Shown here piece by piece: positions 1-7,037 of a DNA stretch of 9,099 nt. Source of the stretch: Candidatus Ethanoperedens thermophilum (GTDB lineage Archaea; Halobacteriota; Methanosarcinia; Methanosarcinales; EX4572-44); contig WNEG01000070.1 in the NCBI GenBank assembly GCA_012910725.1, positions 1 through 9,099 of the forward strand, in the 5' to 3' direction. The translations under genes were made by a program, and so were the position numbers. Within the stretch, counting starts at the first letter, position 1; each line of letters begins with the position of its first letter. The notes under the pieces are model-generated. The model ran no database searches, was not told where the DNA came from, and worked only from the letters and a program-made list of their open reading frames with translations.

Positions 1-257
1 GTTTCTTTGAAAGTCAAGTTTAATTCCTTGATTTCTTCGAGAGTTTTGTCCCTGATCCAACCTCTTCCATTAGTTGTTCGCTCCAAAGTGGAATCGTGAT
101 GTAAGATTATTTGATCATCTTTAGTTATTCCTACATCTATTTCTACATAGTCAGGGCTCAATTTTAATACTTCCTTAATGGAGCTCATAGCATTTTCAGG
201 TAAACCGGTTAAATGTCCCCGATGTGCTATTATTTTTGGGAATTCAGACGATTCCAT
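1..257 (-). CDS. Glycerophosphodiester phosphodiesterase family protein (partial, N-terminal 85 residues)
   Basis: The gene starts at an ATG at 257 and runs off the left edge of the window, so only the N-terminus is visible. It shows the GDPD TIM-barrel signature: IAHRG (residues 10-14), PENA (20-23), the metal-ligand pair in VEIDV (E39, D41), and LHHDSTLERTTNG (52-64), whose His54 with His12 forms the usual catalytic pair. The family cleaves glycerophosphodiesters to glycerol-3-phosphate and an alcohol using a divalent metal. No signal peptide is visible, so the enzyme is probably cytoplasmic. A strong ribosome site (AAGGAGGG, 274-267) lies 9 nt before the ATG, in the 21-nt gap after the phosphatase gene, which supports one operon. 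In this setting the substrate may be an inositol phosphodiester (DIP or glycerophosphoinositol) and not a lipid breakdown product; that is inference. Family assignment is firm, substrate unknown. Confidence 0.9.
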   Translation of the reverse strand, partial: MESSEFPKIIAHRGHLTGLPENAMSSIKEVLKLSPDYVEIDVGITKDDQIILHHDSTLERTTNGRGWIRDKTLEEIKELNLTFKE

Positions 258-278
258 CTCTACATACCCTCCTTCATC

Positions 279-1124
279 TTAATATTTTGGCGTTATTTTT
301 TCCCTGAGCAGTGGGAAGTTTCGTTCCGATGAGAGGATGTAATACTCTTTCAATTTCCAAGGTTCCTCACTACACCTATCAAATAGCTCGATATCTAATT
401 TTCTTATCTCCTTGCCTGTTTGATATGAACGGAGACCTAAACCAGCAGATAAAAAAATCGGCCAAGAGCCTGCAAAATCCCAAATATTAGCGCCAAAGAA
501 TGCTCCACAACCACGACCAATGGCGGGCCAACATAAACTTAAGACTGCACAGAGAGGACTCATTAATTGACAATCAGAAAAATTCCAATCAAACTTTTCA
601 GGAAAAGAATCATTGCAGATAAATATAGATTGCCTGGTTATTTGTTGGTCAATTGGAGTTATGAAAACTTTTTTTTCGGACTTTGTAAAGGCTTTCTGAA
701 CGAAGAAAGAATTTTTTCCATCAGAGTAAAATAGCTCACCAAGCATTGGGAAATAGACTACTCCAAGCCAAGGTTTCAAGTCCTTTAGTAGACCTATTGA
801 TATACCAAAATTAGGCATACGATTCGAAAATGCTCTAGTTCCATCGATTGGGTCCAATACCCAGATAAAAGACGTGGCATCAAGATAAGATTTGTTAAGA
901 TATTTAGTGTTTTCAATATCTTCCTCATCAATTAGTATATGATCTGATGTTTTAAGTAAATCACTTATGACACTATGCGAAAGGTTTGATATCTCCACAT
1001 CCCCTTTTGTCAGAATAGATTTGTCTGGTTTCAAACAATGGTTACTACTCGATGTTAGTTCAAGAGCAATTTTCCCGCCCATAAAGGCAATATATTTCAT
1101 CCGAGATAAGTATTCTTCTCTCAT
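279..1124 (-). CDS. Inositol monophosphatase family protein
   Basis: A 281-residue member of the Mg-dependent inositol monophosphatase / FBPase superfamily, of normal length. Visible motifs are LTKGD (38-42, first metal aspartate), DEE (66-68, metal glutamate), WVLDPIDGT (88-96, D91 and D94) and WDFAGS (215-220, D216), so all the usual metal ligands are present. Archaeal members hydrolyse inositol-1-phosphate and often fructose-1,6-bisphosphate. The ATG lies 4 nt after the stop of the upstream fusion gene. A good ribosome site, GAGGAGGT (1143-1136), is embedded in the last Glu-Glu-Val codons of that gene, 11 nt from the ATG, implying coupled translation. In the operon it could make free inositol, or dephosphorylate the phosphorylated di-inositol intermediate. 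It then duplicates, or divides labour with, the HAD domain next door. Family assignment is firm; the exact substrate is inferred. Confidence 0.92.
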   Translation of the reverse strand: MREEYLSRMKYIAFMGGKIALELTSSSNHCLKPDKSILTKGDVEISNLSHSVISDLLKTSDHILIDEEDIENTKYLNKSYLDATSFIWVLDPIDGTRAFSNRMPNFGISIGLLKDLKPWLGVVYFPMLGELFYSDGKNSFFVQKAFTKSEKKVFITPIDQQITRQSIFICNDSFPEKFDWNFSDCQLMSPLCAVLSLCWPAIGRGCGAFFGANIWDFAGSWPIFLSAGLGLRSYQTGKEIRKLDIELFDRCSEEPWKLKEYYILSSERNFPLLREKITPKY

Positions 1125-1128
1125 AGAT

Positions 1129-3186
1129 TCACTTTACCTCCTCTAAAGACTTGAAATATTTTTCAGACTGATCAAAAAGTTCTACGATATCTGCCAAGCA
1201 GCTAACACTTAAAGCTCCCCTTTTTTGAAACTCTATTCTATCGAAAATCATAGAAATACCAATAAAGTTTATCTTTTTATCTTTTGCAAAATCATTATCT
1301 TTTAAAGAATCTCCGACAAAGAGCACTTCATTAGGGTGCAAGTTATGATGTTGGATGACAAAATCGATTTGTTCACTTTTTCCAAAGTCGGATTTTTTAC
1401 CGAAGAGTCCATCTACTTGCTTATCGATTCTGTTTAACTGAGCGTATTTTGTAATAATCTCTTGTTTTGTACTGCTGCAAATAAATGTCTTAATTTTTTT
1501 ATTGCTAAAATATTTAAGAGTAGGAATGACTTCAGGGAAGATGGGATTAGCAAAAATACCTTCTATCTTCTTCGATTCAAAGGTGTTTGCCACTTCCTGG
1601 TTATTTGGATGATCTGGAAAAATCAACTCCAACTGACTCGCAAAATCTAGTCCTGTGGTCTCTAAATATCTCCTTTCCGCCTCGCTTTTTGAGATATTAT
1701 ACCTCTCTGTCATAAGTTTTACGCCCAACTCCGTCAAGAAAGGCATCGTATTTGCGATGGTGCCATCAAAGTCGAAAATCACCGCTTTAACTTTGCTTCT
1801 TATGAGCGAGTCCCTATTTAGAAAATAATTCCATGACAAAAATGTTCTCAATATTACAATTGTATTAGTCTGAGTGGCTATAATAATCACTGCAAATAAT
1901 ACAAAAATCGGATGAAAATACGTCATTATTCCACCGATAAAAAGTAAAAACAATCTAAGGTCTCTGCCTCTTCCTGCAGCAATTAATTTTCCTTTATATT
2001 TGTATCCAAAATTAGCTATAGACTTTGCGGAAGTATAACTAACCATCAGATTTCCTAAAATAGCTAATCCGAAGATAGTAAAGATAATTAAAGGACTCCA
2101 ATAAACTCCAAATATCTCTTTATTTCCTATTTCAATTAATGAGTAATAAAAAATCCCTAAGAGGATGAAACCATCTGCATAGCGATCAAGAACCGCATCA
2201 ACGAAATCGCCTAATGAAGATTGCATATGCTTAAGCCGTGCTATCTCTCCGTCGCAACCGTCTAATATGCTTGATATTTGTATGAATAAAGCCCCTATAA
2301 CGGCATAGCCGAGAAAAAAATATAAACTACTTATAAGACCTACAATAAAGCTCAGTATTGAGACCTGATTTGGAGTGATTCCTCTGTGCATTTTAAGAAG
2401 TAGTGGTGTGAAAATCCTGGTAGAAAATTCCCGATTTATGTGTCGAGAAATTAAACCATCAGCGGATTTTATTAAACCACCCTGTAATTGTTTTTCAGCT
2501 TTTTTAAGTGATTCCTCGTCATCCACATCAATCCAGTAATCATTCGTAATATCAAAGGTTTTAGCCTTTCCTTTGTCAGCCAATACCTTCACTCCTCCGG
2601 AAAGCGTACTATCGCCACCACGTAAACTTTCTTCGATAGCGCCAAATATTGCAGGCGAACAGAGAAAAATTCCAGTGTCGTAAGCGTTATATTTCTTGAT
2701 ATTCTTTCCTATATCCAAAATCCTGCCCTCTTCGACAAGGACTCTGGTAACGTCATTAGCATCAACAAGCTTGTTTTGAATGTTGTAATCTACAGCCAGC
2801 ACAACTTCGCCATCTGCTATTTCTTTATCTTTTAGTTTTACCAGTATCGATTCATCAAAGATGTGATCCCCCATCAGCAAAATAAAATTTTCATTTAATA
2901 GTTCTTCTGCCTTGAGGACGGATATGCCATTCCCGCTTTCCCATTCTTCATTTATGATATGGGTTATATTTATATTTCTACTCTTGCTGAACTGGTTAAG
3001 ATACTGTCTTACTTTTTCGCCATTGTACCCGGTTACCACATAGAAAGAAGCCAGGCCGCTCTTTTTTGCAGTTAATATTACCCGTTCAATAAGGGATAAT
3101 CCAAGAAGAGAAACGAGAGGTTTTGAATCGCCCTTTTTTGATAGCCTGCTCCCCAGTCCTGCAGCGATGATCAGGCATTTCATCAT
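1129..3186 (-). CDS. Fusion of inositol-1-phosphate cytidylyltransferase, CDP-inositol phosphotransferase (DIPP synthase) and HAD phosphatase
   Basis: A 685-residue, three-domain protein. Residues 1 to about 235 form a nucleotidyltransferase (AAGLGSRL at 8-15, SKPL, MGD with D107, IDVDD). Residues about 245-455 form a membrane CDP-alcohol phosphotransferase with the full signature: D309, D312-G313, A316-R317, G326, D330, D334, and about six hydrophobic segments. Residues about 463-685 form a HAD hydrolase with DFDGT (D472 nucleophile, D474), SS (571-572), a Lys near 597 and GDSxxD (625-630). The first two domains match the bifunctional enzyme of di-myo-inositol phosphate (DIP) synthesis known from Archaeoglobus: CTP plus inositol-1-phosphate gives CDP-inositol, which joins a second inositol-1-phosphate to give phosphorylated DIP. 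The HAD part is extra and may remove the last phosphate (inference). The start overlaps the preceding stop (TGATG); an in-frame TTG at 3189 and an ATG at 3183 are alternatives. The true acceptor could be another alcohol phosphate. Confidence 0.92.
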   Translation of the reverse strand: MMKCLIIAAGLGSRLSKKGDSKPLVSLLGLSLIERVILTAKKSGLASFYVVTGYNGEKVRQYLNQFSKSRNINITHIINEEWESGNGISVLKAEELLNENFILLMGDHIFDESILVKLKDKEIADGEVVLAVDYNIQNKLVDANDVTRVLVEEGRILDIGKNIKKYNAYDTGIFLCSPAIFGAIEESLRGGDSTLSGGVKVLADKGKAKTFDITNDYWIDVDDEESLKKAEKQLQGGLIKSADGLISRHINREFSTRIFTPLLLKMHRGITPNQVSILSFIVGLISSLYFFLGYAVIGALFIQISSILDGCDGEIARLKHMQSSLGDFVDAVLDRYADGFILLGIFYYSLIEIGNKEIFGVYWSPLIIFTIFGLAILGNLMVSYTSAKSIANFGYKYKGKLIAAGRGRDLRLFLLFIGGIMTYFHPIFVLFAVIIIATQTNTIVILRTFLSWNYFLNRDSLIRSKVKAVIFDFDGTIANTMPFLTELGVKLMTERYNISKSEAERRYLETTGLDFASQLELIFPDHPNNQEVANTFESKKIEGIFANPIFPEVIPTLKYFSNKKIKTFICSSTKQEIITKYAQLNRIDKQVDGLFGKKSDFGKSEQIDFVIQHHNLHPNEVLFVGDSLKDNDFAKDKKINFIGISMIFDRIEFQKRGALSVSCLADIVELFDQSEKYFKSLEEVK

Positions 3187-4289
3187 CAATCCTGTCTTCT
3201 TGCGTGAATGAAATCTTCTGTTAATTGATATGCTTCATCATCGGTAACTTGTCGCGGCGGGTGCTTCATGAAGTATGCCGAAGGTGAATGCAGGATGCCC
3301 CCCTTGTTTCTTTCAAGTGCCAGTTTGCAGCATCTTATGGCATCTATTACAACTCCAGCGGAGTTTGGAGAATCCTCGACAGAAAGCCGTAATTCAAGGT
3401 TCATCGGAACGTCGCCGAAAAGTTTGCCCTCCATCCGGATGAAACAAAGCTTGTTGTCTTTCTGCCATGCTACCCAATCACTTGGACCAATGTGGATATT
3501 TTCGTCATCAAGTCGTTTTCCAAGCACTGACTGGACAGCCTCTGTTTTTGATGTCTTTTTTGATGCAAGTCGGTCTCTATTAAGCATGTTGAGAAAATCA
3601 GTATTGCCTCCTGTGTTTAACTGGTAGGTTCTCTCCAACTTTACGCCCCTCTTCTTGAACAGGTCAGCCAGTGTTCGATGAGTAATCGTAGCACCAAGTT
3701 GAGCTTTAACGTCATCACCTATTATCGGTATGCCCTTTTCTTCAAATCTTTCCGCCCACACCGGATCACTCGCTATAAAAACAGGCATGTTATTTATAAA
3801 CGCCACACCTGCCTCGAGTGCACATTCAGCATAGAATTTTGTGGCTTCTTCAGAACCTACTGGAACGTAATTTAGGAGGATTTCAACTTCCGATTCTTTC
3901 AAGATGGTAACTACGTCTTTTTTTGATGGTTCACTTTCGCTACTTAAAACGAAGGCATGTTTCTCATCATAATTTTTTAAATGTGAAGAAAAGCTATCCA
4001 GTATCCTGCCCATTTTCACCTTCACGCCAGTTGATGGTATATCTTTGCAGAATACCTTCGTGCAGTTTGGAAGCTCAAAGATAGCCTCTGAAACGTCCTT
4101 TCCAACTTTTCTCTTATCAGTATCAAAAGCGACCGCCACTTCAATATCGCATGGTCTATAACCGCCGATCTCCCAGTGCATGAGTCCAATAGCTTCTCTA
4201 CTATCTTTATTTTTATAGTATTCAATTCCCTGGAGCAGTGAACTTGCACAATTACCAATTCCTACAATTCCTATTTTGATTTTTTCCAT
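3186..4289 (-). CDS. ino1: Myo-inositol-1-phosphate synthase
   Basis: A 367-residue NAD-dependent synthase converting glucose-6-phosphate to L-myo-inositol-1-phosphate, the first committed step to inositol compounds. It has a Rossmann motif GIVGIGNCASS (7-17). The family blocks that follow are NNMPVFIASDP (166-176), GDDVKAQLGATITHR (191-205), LNTGGNTDFLNML (224-236), SKKTSKT (243-249) and EDSPNSAGVVIDAIR (305-319). Length and motifs match the short actinobacterial/archaeal type (M. tuberculosis-like), not the roughly 500-residue eukaryotic type. The conserved lysines in GDDVK and SKKTSK are kept. It is the first gene of the minus-strand inositol operon and overlaps the fusion gene by one base at TGATG. 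A TATA-like AT-rich block lies just upstream (4308-4328), with a weak ribosome site (AAAGGCGA) before the ATG. The function is certain; the downstream genes suggest its product feeds DIP or a related phosphodiester. Confidence 0.95.
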   Translation of the reverse strand: MEKIKIGIVGIGNCASSLLQGIEYYKNKDSREAIGLMHWEIGGYRPCDIEVAVAFDTDKRKVGKDVSEAIFELPNCTKVFCKDIPSTGVKVKMGRILDSFSSHLKNYDEKHAFVLSSESEPSKKDVVTILKESEVEILLNYVPVGSEEATKFYAECALEAGVAFINNMPVFIASDPVWAERFEEKGIPIIGDDVKAQLGATITHRTLADLFKKRGVKLERTYQLNTGGNTDFLNMLNRDRLASKKTSKTEAVQSVLGKRLDDENIHIGPSDWVAWQKDNKLCFIRMEGKLFGDVPMNLELRLSVEDSPNSAGVVIDAIRCCKLALERNKGGILHSPSAYFMKHPPRQVTDDEAYQLTEDFIHARRQD

Positions 4290-4307
4290 TACAAATCGCC
4301 TTTTGTT

Positions 4308-4328
4308 ATATTATATCTTATAAATAAA
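4308..4328 (-). promoter_or_regulatory. Probable TATA element of the inositol operon
   Basis: On the minus strand this block reads TTTATTTATAAG followed by ATATAATATAA, ending about 20 nt before the ino1 ATG (4289). An archaeal TATA box 25 bp before the transcription start would give a leader of between zero and about 10 nt, depending on which half is used. It is the only TATA-like run upstream of the operon's first gene. Confidence 0.5.
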
Positions 4329-4368
4329 ATGTCCGGTGTAGAATACTATTTGGATTTAGGGAACTCCC

Positions 4369-4383
4369 GGTAAATGGTTTACC
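4369..4383. promoter_or_regulatory. Short perfect inverted repeat upstream of the inositol operon
   Basis: GGTAAA-TGG-TTTACC is a perfect 6-bp inverted repeat with a 3-bp centre, about 45 bp upstream of the operon's TATA element and clear of the hairpin array. Size and position suit a dimeric regulator's operator, but there is no second copy in the window and chance is possible. Confidence 0.25.
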
Positions 4384-4450
4384 CAATTTTTGAAAACTTG
4401 ATTGCTTTGCGCAACTCAACTACTTCGTAATCAAGAGTTACTGGTAATTT

Positions 4451-4696
4451 CTGCATACGCAGTATGCAGTTCTGCACAACGAAGTTGTGTAGTACTTCTC
4501 GCAATCAAGAGTTACTCAAGAGTTGCCTTTCCGCACACGGAATGTGTGGTTCTGCACAACGAAGTTGTGTAGTACTTCTCGCAATCGAGAACTGTTTCCG
4601 CACACGGAGTGTGTGGTTCTGCACAACGAAGTTGTGCAGTGCTTGCGTAATCAAGAGTTACTCAAGAGTTATTTTCTGCACAACGAAGTTGTGCAG
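4451..4696. repeat. Array of seven GNA-triloop hairpins (REP/BIME-like element)
   Basis: Seven short hairpins occur at 4451-4469, 4472-4492, 4531-4549, 4552-4572, 4598-4616, 4619-4639 and 4676-4696. The 21-nt type (four copies) has arms CTGCACAAC and GTTGTGCAG (or GTTGTGTAG) around GAA. The 19-nt type has arms such as CTGCATAC/GTATGCAG around GCA, or CCGCACAC/GTGTGTGG around GGA. Three 19-nt/21-nt pairs are joined by exactly TT; the last 21-nt hairpin stands alone. Between units lie related spacers (TACTTCTCGCAATCAAGAG and variants, and CAAGAGTT in near-tandem), one of which forms its own hairpin (TTCTCG-CAAT-CGAGAA, 4576-4591). Stem changes keep pairing (GC to GT wobble), so structure appears to be under constraint. 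The array fills the gap between the transporter's stop and the inositol operon promoter. No gene is seen in 4290-4706. Confidence 0.85.
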
Positions 4697-4706
4697 TTTG
4701 GATAAA

Positions 4707-5900
4707 TCATTGTTTGTGGGCTACCTTGTACCCGCTTACAAAAGAATTTCTAAAATAAATAAAGACTACAACTGAGATGCTACTTACTACACTACCATAA
4801 ATAAAGGTTGTGCTCGGGTGAATCTGCCATAAAAGTCCAGCTATCAAACTTGCTGGCAGTGCTGTGATGCCTATTATCGTGTGAAACGTTCCAAGGTGAG
4901 TAGCTCTCAGTTCTACTGGGGATAAATCAGAGACGAAAGCACGCCCGTTTCCATCAATCATTGCATGAACCACACCATAAAGAGAAAACAAGATTACAAA
5001 TGCTGCAAGAGAGCTAAAAAACGCAAACCCGAGAGAAGTTAATGAAAATAGTAAATAACCAGAGATAAGTACGTTTTTTCTTCCTATTTTGTCAGAGAGA
5101 GTGCCAAATGGAATAGCAAATACAGCATAAAAAATGTTGAACAGGACATACAACAGGATTGGCACTCCAACTGATAATTTGCCTTCAAATGCAGCATGAG
5201 CCTCAAGAATAAAGAACATATAACTAAAATTTGCTAAAGCAAACATGCCAGAGATTAAAATAAATAACCTGAGAGGTTTTGGAATATTTTTTAGACCTAT
5301 TCTTAGACTTACATCTTGCAGCTTCTTTTTCTCTTCTTTTACAAAATGCAGCGGAATTAATGAGAAAAATGAGATGATTGCAGCAATGAAGATAATTGAA
5401 CTAAAACTAAGTCCAAAAATCCAGAATAAAATAAAAACAACAATTGACCCAAGGATTGCCCCACTTGTATCCAGTGCTCTATGAACCCCAAATCCTTTAC
5501 CTCTCTCGTCTGGCATAGAATCTGCGATAATAGCATCTCTTGGTGCGCTTCTCAACCCTTTGCCGATCCGTTCCATCCCGGAAAAAACCAGAACATGCGG
5601 CCATGTTTGAGAAAATGCCAGGAATACCTTGAAGATCGATGAAGTTAGATAGCCAGAAGAGACGAAAATCTTCCTCCTGCCTGTCCGATCAGACCAGTAG
5701 CCGCAAAAAACTTTGAGTATGCTTGAAATACTATCTCGTAAGCCCCCGATCAATCCAACAATGAAGCCAGTCCCGCCAAGTGTAGTGATAAACATAGGCA
5801 GAATTGGCATAATCATGTCACTGCTTAAGTCATTGAAAAAGCTGACAATACCAAGTAATAATATGTTAGCACTGATTCCTTCAAGGTAGTGACGTTTCAT
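4707..5900 (-). CDS. MFS transporter
   Basis: A 397-residue major facilitator superfamily protein with about twelve hydrophobic segments in two halves, separated by a charged central loop (residues about 186-210, rich in Lys/Glu). Both copies of the family's loop motif are present: GYWSDRTGRRK (67-77) after TM2 and GTLSDKIGRKN (266-276) after TM8. Another conserved stretch is RIGKGLRSAPRD (111-122) around TM4. It sits in the cytoplasmic membrane as a secondary transporter or drug/metabolite exporter; the sequence does not reveal the substrate. The ATG at 5900 is preferred over an in-frame TTG at 5918, because a TATA element is centred about 26 bp upstream of the ATG, which predicts a leaderless mRNA. 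It is divergent from hemD and followed by the hairpin array. There is no clear T-tract terminator after its stop. Confidence 0.88.
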   Translation of the reverse strand: MKRHYLEGISANILLLGIVSFFNDLSSDMIMPILPMFITTLGGTGFIVGLIGGLRDSISSILKVFCGYWSDRTGRRKIFVSSGYLTSSIFKVFLAFSQTWPHVLVFSGMERIGKGLRSAPRDAIIADSMPDERGKGFGVHRALDTSGAILGSIVVFILFWIFGLSFSSIIFIAAIISFFSLIPLHFVKEEKKKLQDVSLRIGLKNIPKPLRLFILISGMFALANFSYMFFILEAHAAFEGKLSVGVPILLYVLFNIFYAVFAIPFGTLSDKIGRKNVLISGYLLFSLTSLGFAFFSSLAAFVILFSLYGVVHAMIDGNGRAFVSDLSPVELRATHLGTFHTIIGITALPASLIAGLLWQIHPSTTFIYGSVVSSISVVVFIYFRNSFVSGYKVAHKQ

Positions 5901-5920
5901 AATTTCATATTGAAACAAGA

Positions 5921-5933
5921 GCTTTATATATTG
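5921..5933. promoter_or_regulatory. Shared, nearly symmetric TATA element for the divergent MFS and hemD genes
   Basis: The run TTTATATATT (5923-5932) reads as a TATA box on both strands. Its centre lies about 25 bp from the hemD ATG (5951, plus) and about 26 bp from the transporter ATG (5900, minus), the normal archaeal distance from TATA box to transcription start. Purine-rich sequence that could act as BRE flanks both sides (GAAAAGAAC before the minus-reading box, AACAAGAGC before the plus-reading box). Both transcripts would be leaderless or nearly so. Confidence 0.6.
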
Positions 5934-5950
5934 TTCTTTTCATTGGGGAT

Positions 5951-6727
5951 ATGATGAACGGTACTGTTGGAATCATGCGTCCCGCACGTTATGCTCGCGA
6001 TTCGCTCGACCTGGTCACATCTCTTGGTTTTAATGCTGTCGTGTGCCCGATGATCGAAATAAATGATAACCTAGATGAGGGTTTCGAAAGTTTCACCGGG
6101 CGAGTATTTAGCTCTAAGGCTGATTATGTCATTTTTACAAGTGCTAATGGTGTGGATTTTACCCTGCGCAAGATGCAAAACACTGAACAATTTATTGAAA
6201 GTTTGAATAACAGCAGGATTGCAGCAATTGGTCCCAACACCATGGATGCTCTTGAACAGCATGGAATTCATGTCTCCCTGATGCCAGAAGTATACAGTTC
6301 CACAGGTTTGATTGGATTACTATCAGATGTTTCTGGATGCGAGGTTGACATTGTGCGAAGTACGCATGGTGCACCAGTACTTGTTGAAAAATTGTTAGAA
6401 CGCGGGGCAAGGGTGCATGAAACCTGCGTGTACACACTGGTGAAACCATCTGGAGAGAAGCAGCAGGAGTTTATCAGGCAGGTTCTTGACGGCGAAGTGG
6501 ATATATTGCCTTTTACCAGCACTATGATGGTGCACAACTTTATGAGTATTGCAGAGAGTATGGGTGTGTCAGGCGATCTTTTAGATCGTATGAATAAAAT
6601 ATTAGTTGGTGCAATTGGCATACCAACAGCTAATACATTGAAGAAATATGGGATAAAAAACATAATAATGCCAGAAAAGTACCTTTTCAAAGATCTGCTG
6701 CTTGAGCTTAAGGGAGCTTACAAGTAA
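5951..6727 (+). CDS. hemD: Uroporphyrinogen-III synthase
   Basis: A 258-residue HemD protein, which closes and inverts ring D of hydroxymethylbilane to give uroporphyrinogen III, the branch point for sirohaem, cobalamin, F430 and alternative haem. The family is poorly conserved but its landmarks are visible: FTSANGV (62-68), IAAIGPNTMDAL (90-101), VDIVRSTHGAPVLVEKLL (132-149) followed by ARVHETCVYTLV, PFTSTMMVHNFM (187-198) and VGAIGIPTANTLKKYGI (219-235). The order fits the two-domain HemD fold with the inter-domain cleft. It is a soluble cytoplasmic enzyme. The ATG at 5951 (or its neighbour at 5954) follows GGGG closely and lies about 25 bp from the TATA centre, so the mRNA is probably leaderless. 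No other tetrapyrrole gene is in the window. The next small gene starts 15 nt downstream, so toxin-antitoxin transcripts may ride on this promoter. Confidence 0.9.
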   Translation: MMNGTVGIMRPARYARDSLDLVTSLGFNAVVCPMIEINDNLDEGFESFTGRVFSSKADYVIFTSANGVDFTLRKMQNTEQFIESLNNSRIAAIGPNTMDALEQHGIHVSLMPEVYSSTGLIGLLSDVSGCEVDIVRSTHGAPVLVEKLLERGARVHETCVYTLVKPSGEKQQEFIRQVLDGEVDILPFTSTMMVHNFMSIAESMGVSGDLLDRMNKILVGAIGIPTANTLKKYGIKNIIMPEKYLFKDLLLELKGAYK

Positions 6728-6742
6728 TCTATAATAAAGGAA

Positions 6743-6937
6743 ATGATGGAAATGGAAGCTACAAAAGTAGAGCGGATATGCAGGGATGCATTTGATTTAT
6801 TCCTTTCAACAAAACTTGAGAAGATAATGAAAAGGATGACACTTGAAGAAGTGGTTTCACGGATTAGTGAGAAGATGATTGAGTATGGGGGCACAACAAA
6901 AATTATCAGAGAGATGAGGGGAAGGAAGTATGATTGA
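6743..6937 (+). CDS. Small protein of unknown family, possible antitoxin
   Basis: A 64-residue, charged, probably helical protein with no family I can name with confidence. It starts at ATG 6743 (a second ATG at 6746) behind AAAGGA, 15 nt after hemD, and its stop overlaps an ATG at 6930 of a short remnant frame. The C-terminus is basic (RGRKYD), and the middle has a Glu-rich amphipathic stretch (TLEEVVSRISEKMIEYGG). Size, charge and position just before a toxin-like remnant and a HEPN-MNT pair suggest a VapB-like antitoxin, but no DNA-binding motif can be recognised. It is likely a real gene, given the ribosome site and overlap arrangement. Confidence 0.55.
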   Translation: MMEMEATKVERICRDAFDLFLSTKLEKIMKRMTLEEVVSRISEKMIEYGGTTKIIREMRGRKYD

Positions 6938-7037
6938 TGTGACAACAGACACGCCAATGATTGTAAAAGGACTAATTCCACCAAGAAGTAAGAAGAGGGA
7001 TGCAATACATGATGAGTATTATGAGAAAAGAAGTTAA
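6930..7037 (+). pseudogene. 35-residue remnant, possibly the N-terminus of a PIN-domain (VapC-like) toxin
   Basis: An open frame of 35 codons begins at ATG 6930 (GGAAGGAA just upstream), overlapping the previous small gene by 8 nt, and ends at TAA 7037 inside the 5' part of the HEPN gene. It reads MIDVTTDTPMIVKGLIPP and then a basic/acidic stretch. The pattern of an early Asp followed by a hydrophobic strand, VKG and a proline pair resembles the first strand and helix of archaeal PIN toxins. The remaining roughly 100 residues and the other acidic residues of a PIN domain are absent, so if this was vapC it has lost most of its length. The PIN reading rests on general pattern only. Confidence 0.35.

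Noticed and set aside
3268..3627. Plus-strand frame of 119 codons opposite ino1
   Set aside because: It is the antisense shadow of a highly conserved gene and shows no family pattern.
4451..4696. CRISPR array
   Set aside because: The repeats are self-complementary hairpins of two kinds, spacing is unequal, and the intervening sequences are related to each other and not unique spacers.
4676..4696. Intrinsic terminator for the MFS gene
   Set aside because: The hairpin is 10 nt past the stop, but on the minus strand it is followed by AAAA with no T-tract.
4464..4775. Plus-strand open frames across the hairpin array encoding repeated CTTKLCS units
   Set aside because: The peptide repeat is a direct translation of the DNA hairpins. 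There is no ribosome site, and the frame runs antisense into the MFS gene.
6268..6690. Minus-strand frame of 140 codons opposite hemD
   Set aside because: It is a shadow of hemD; its residues show no recognisable domain.
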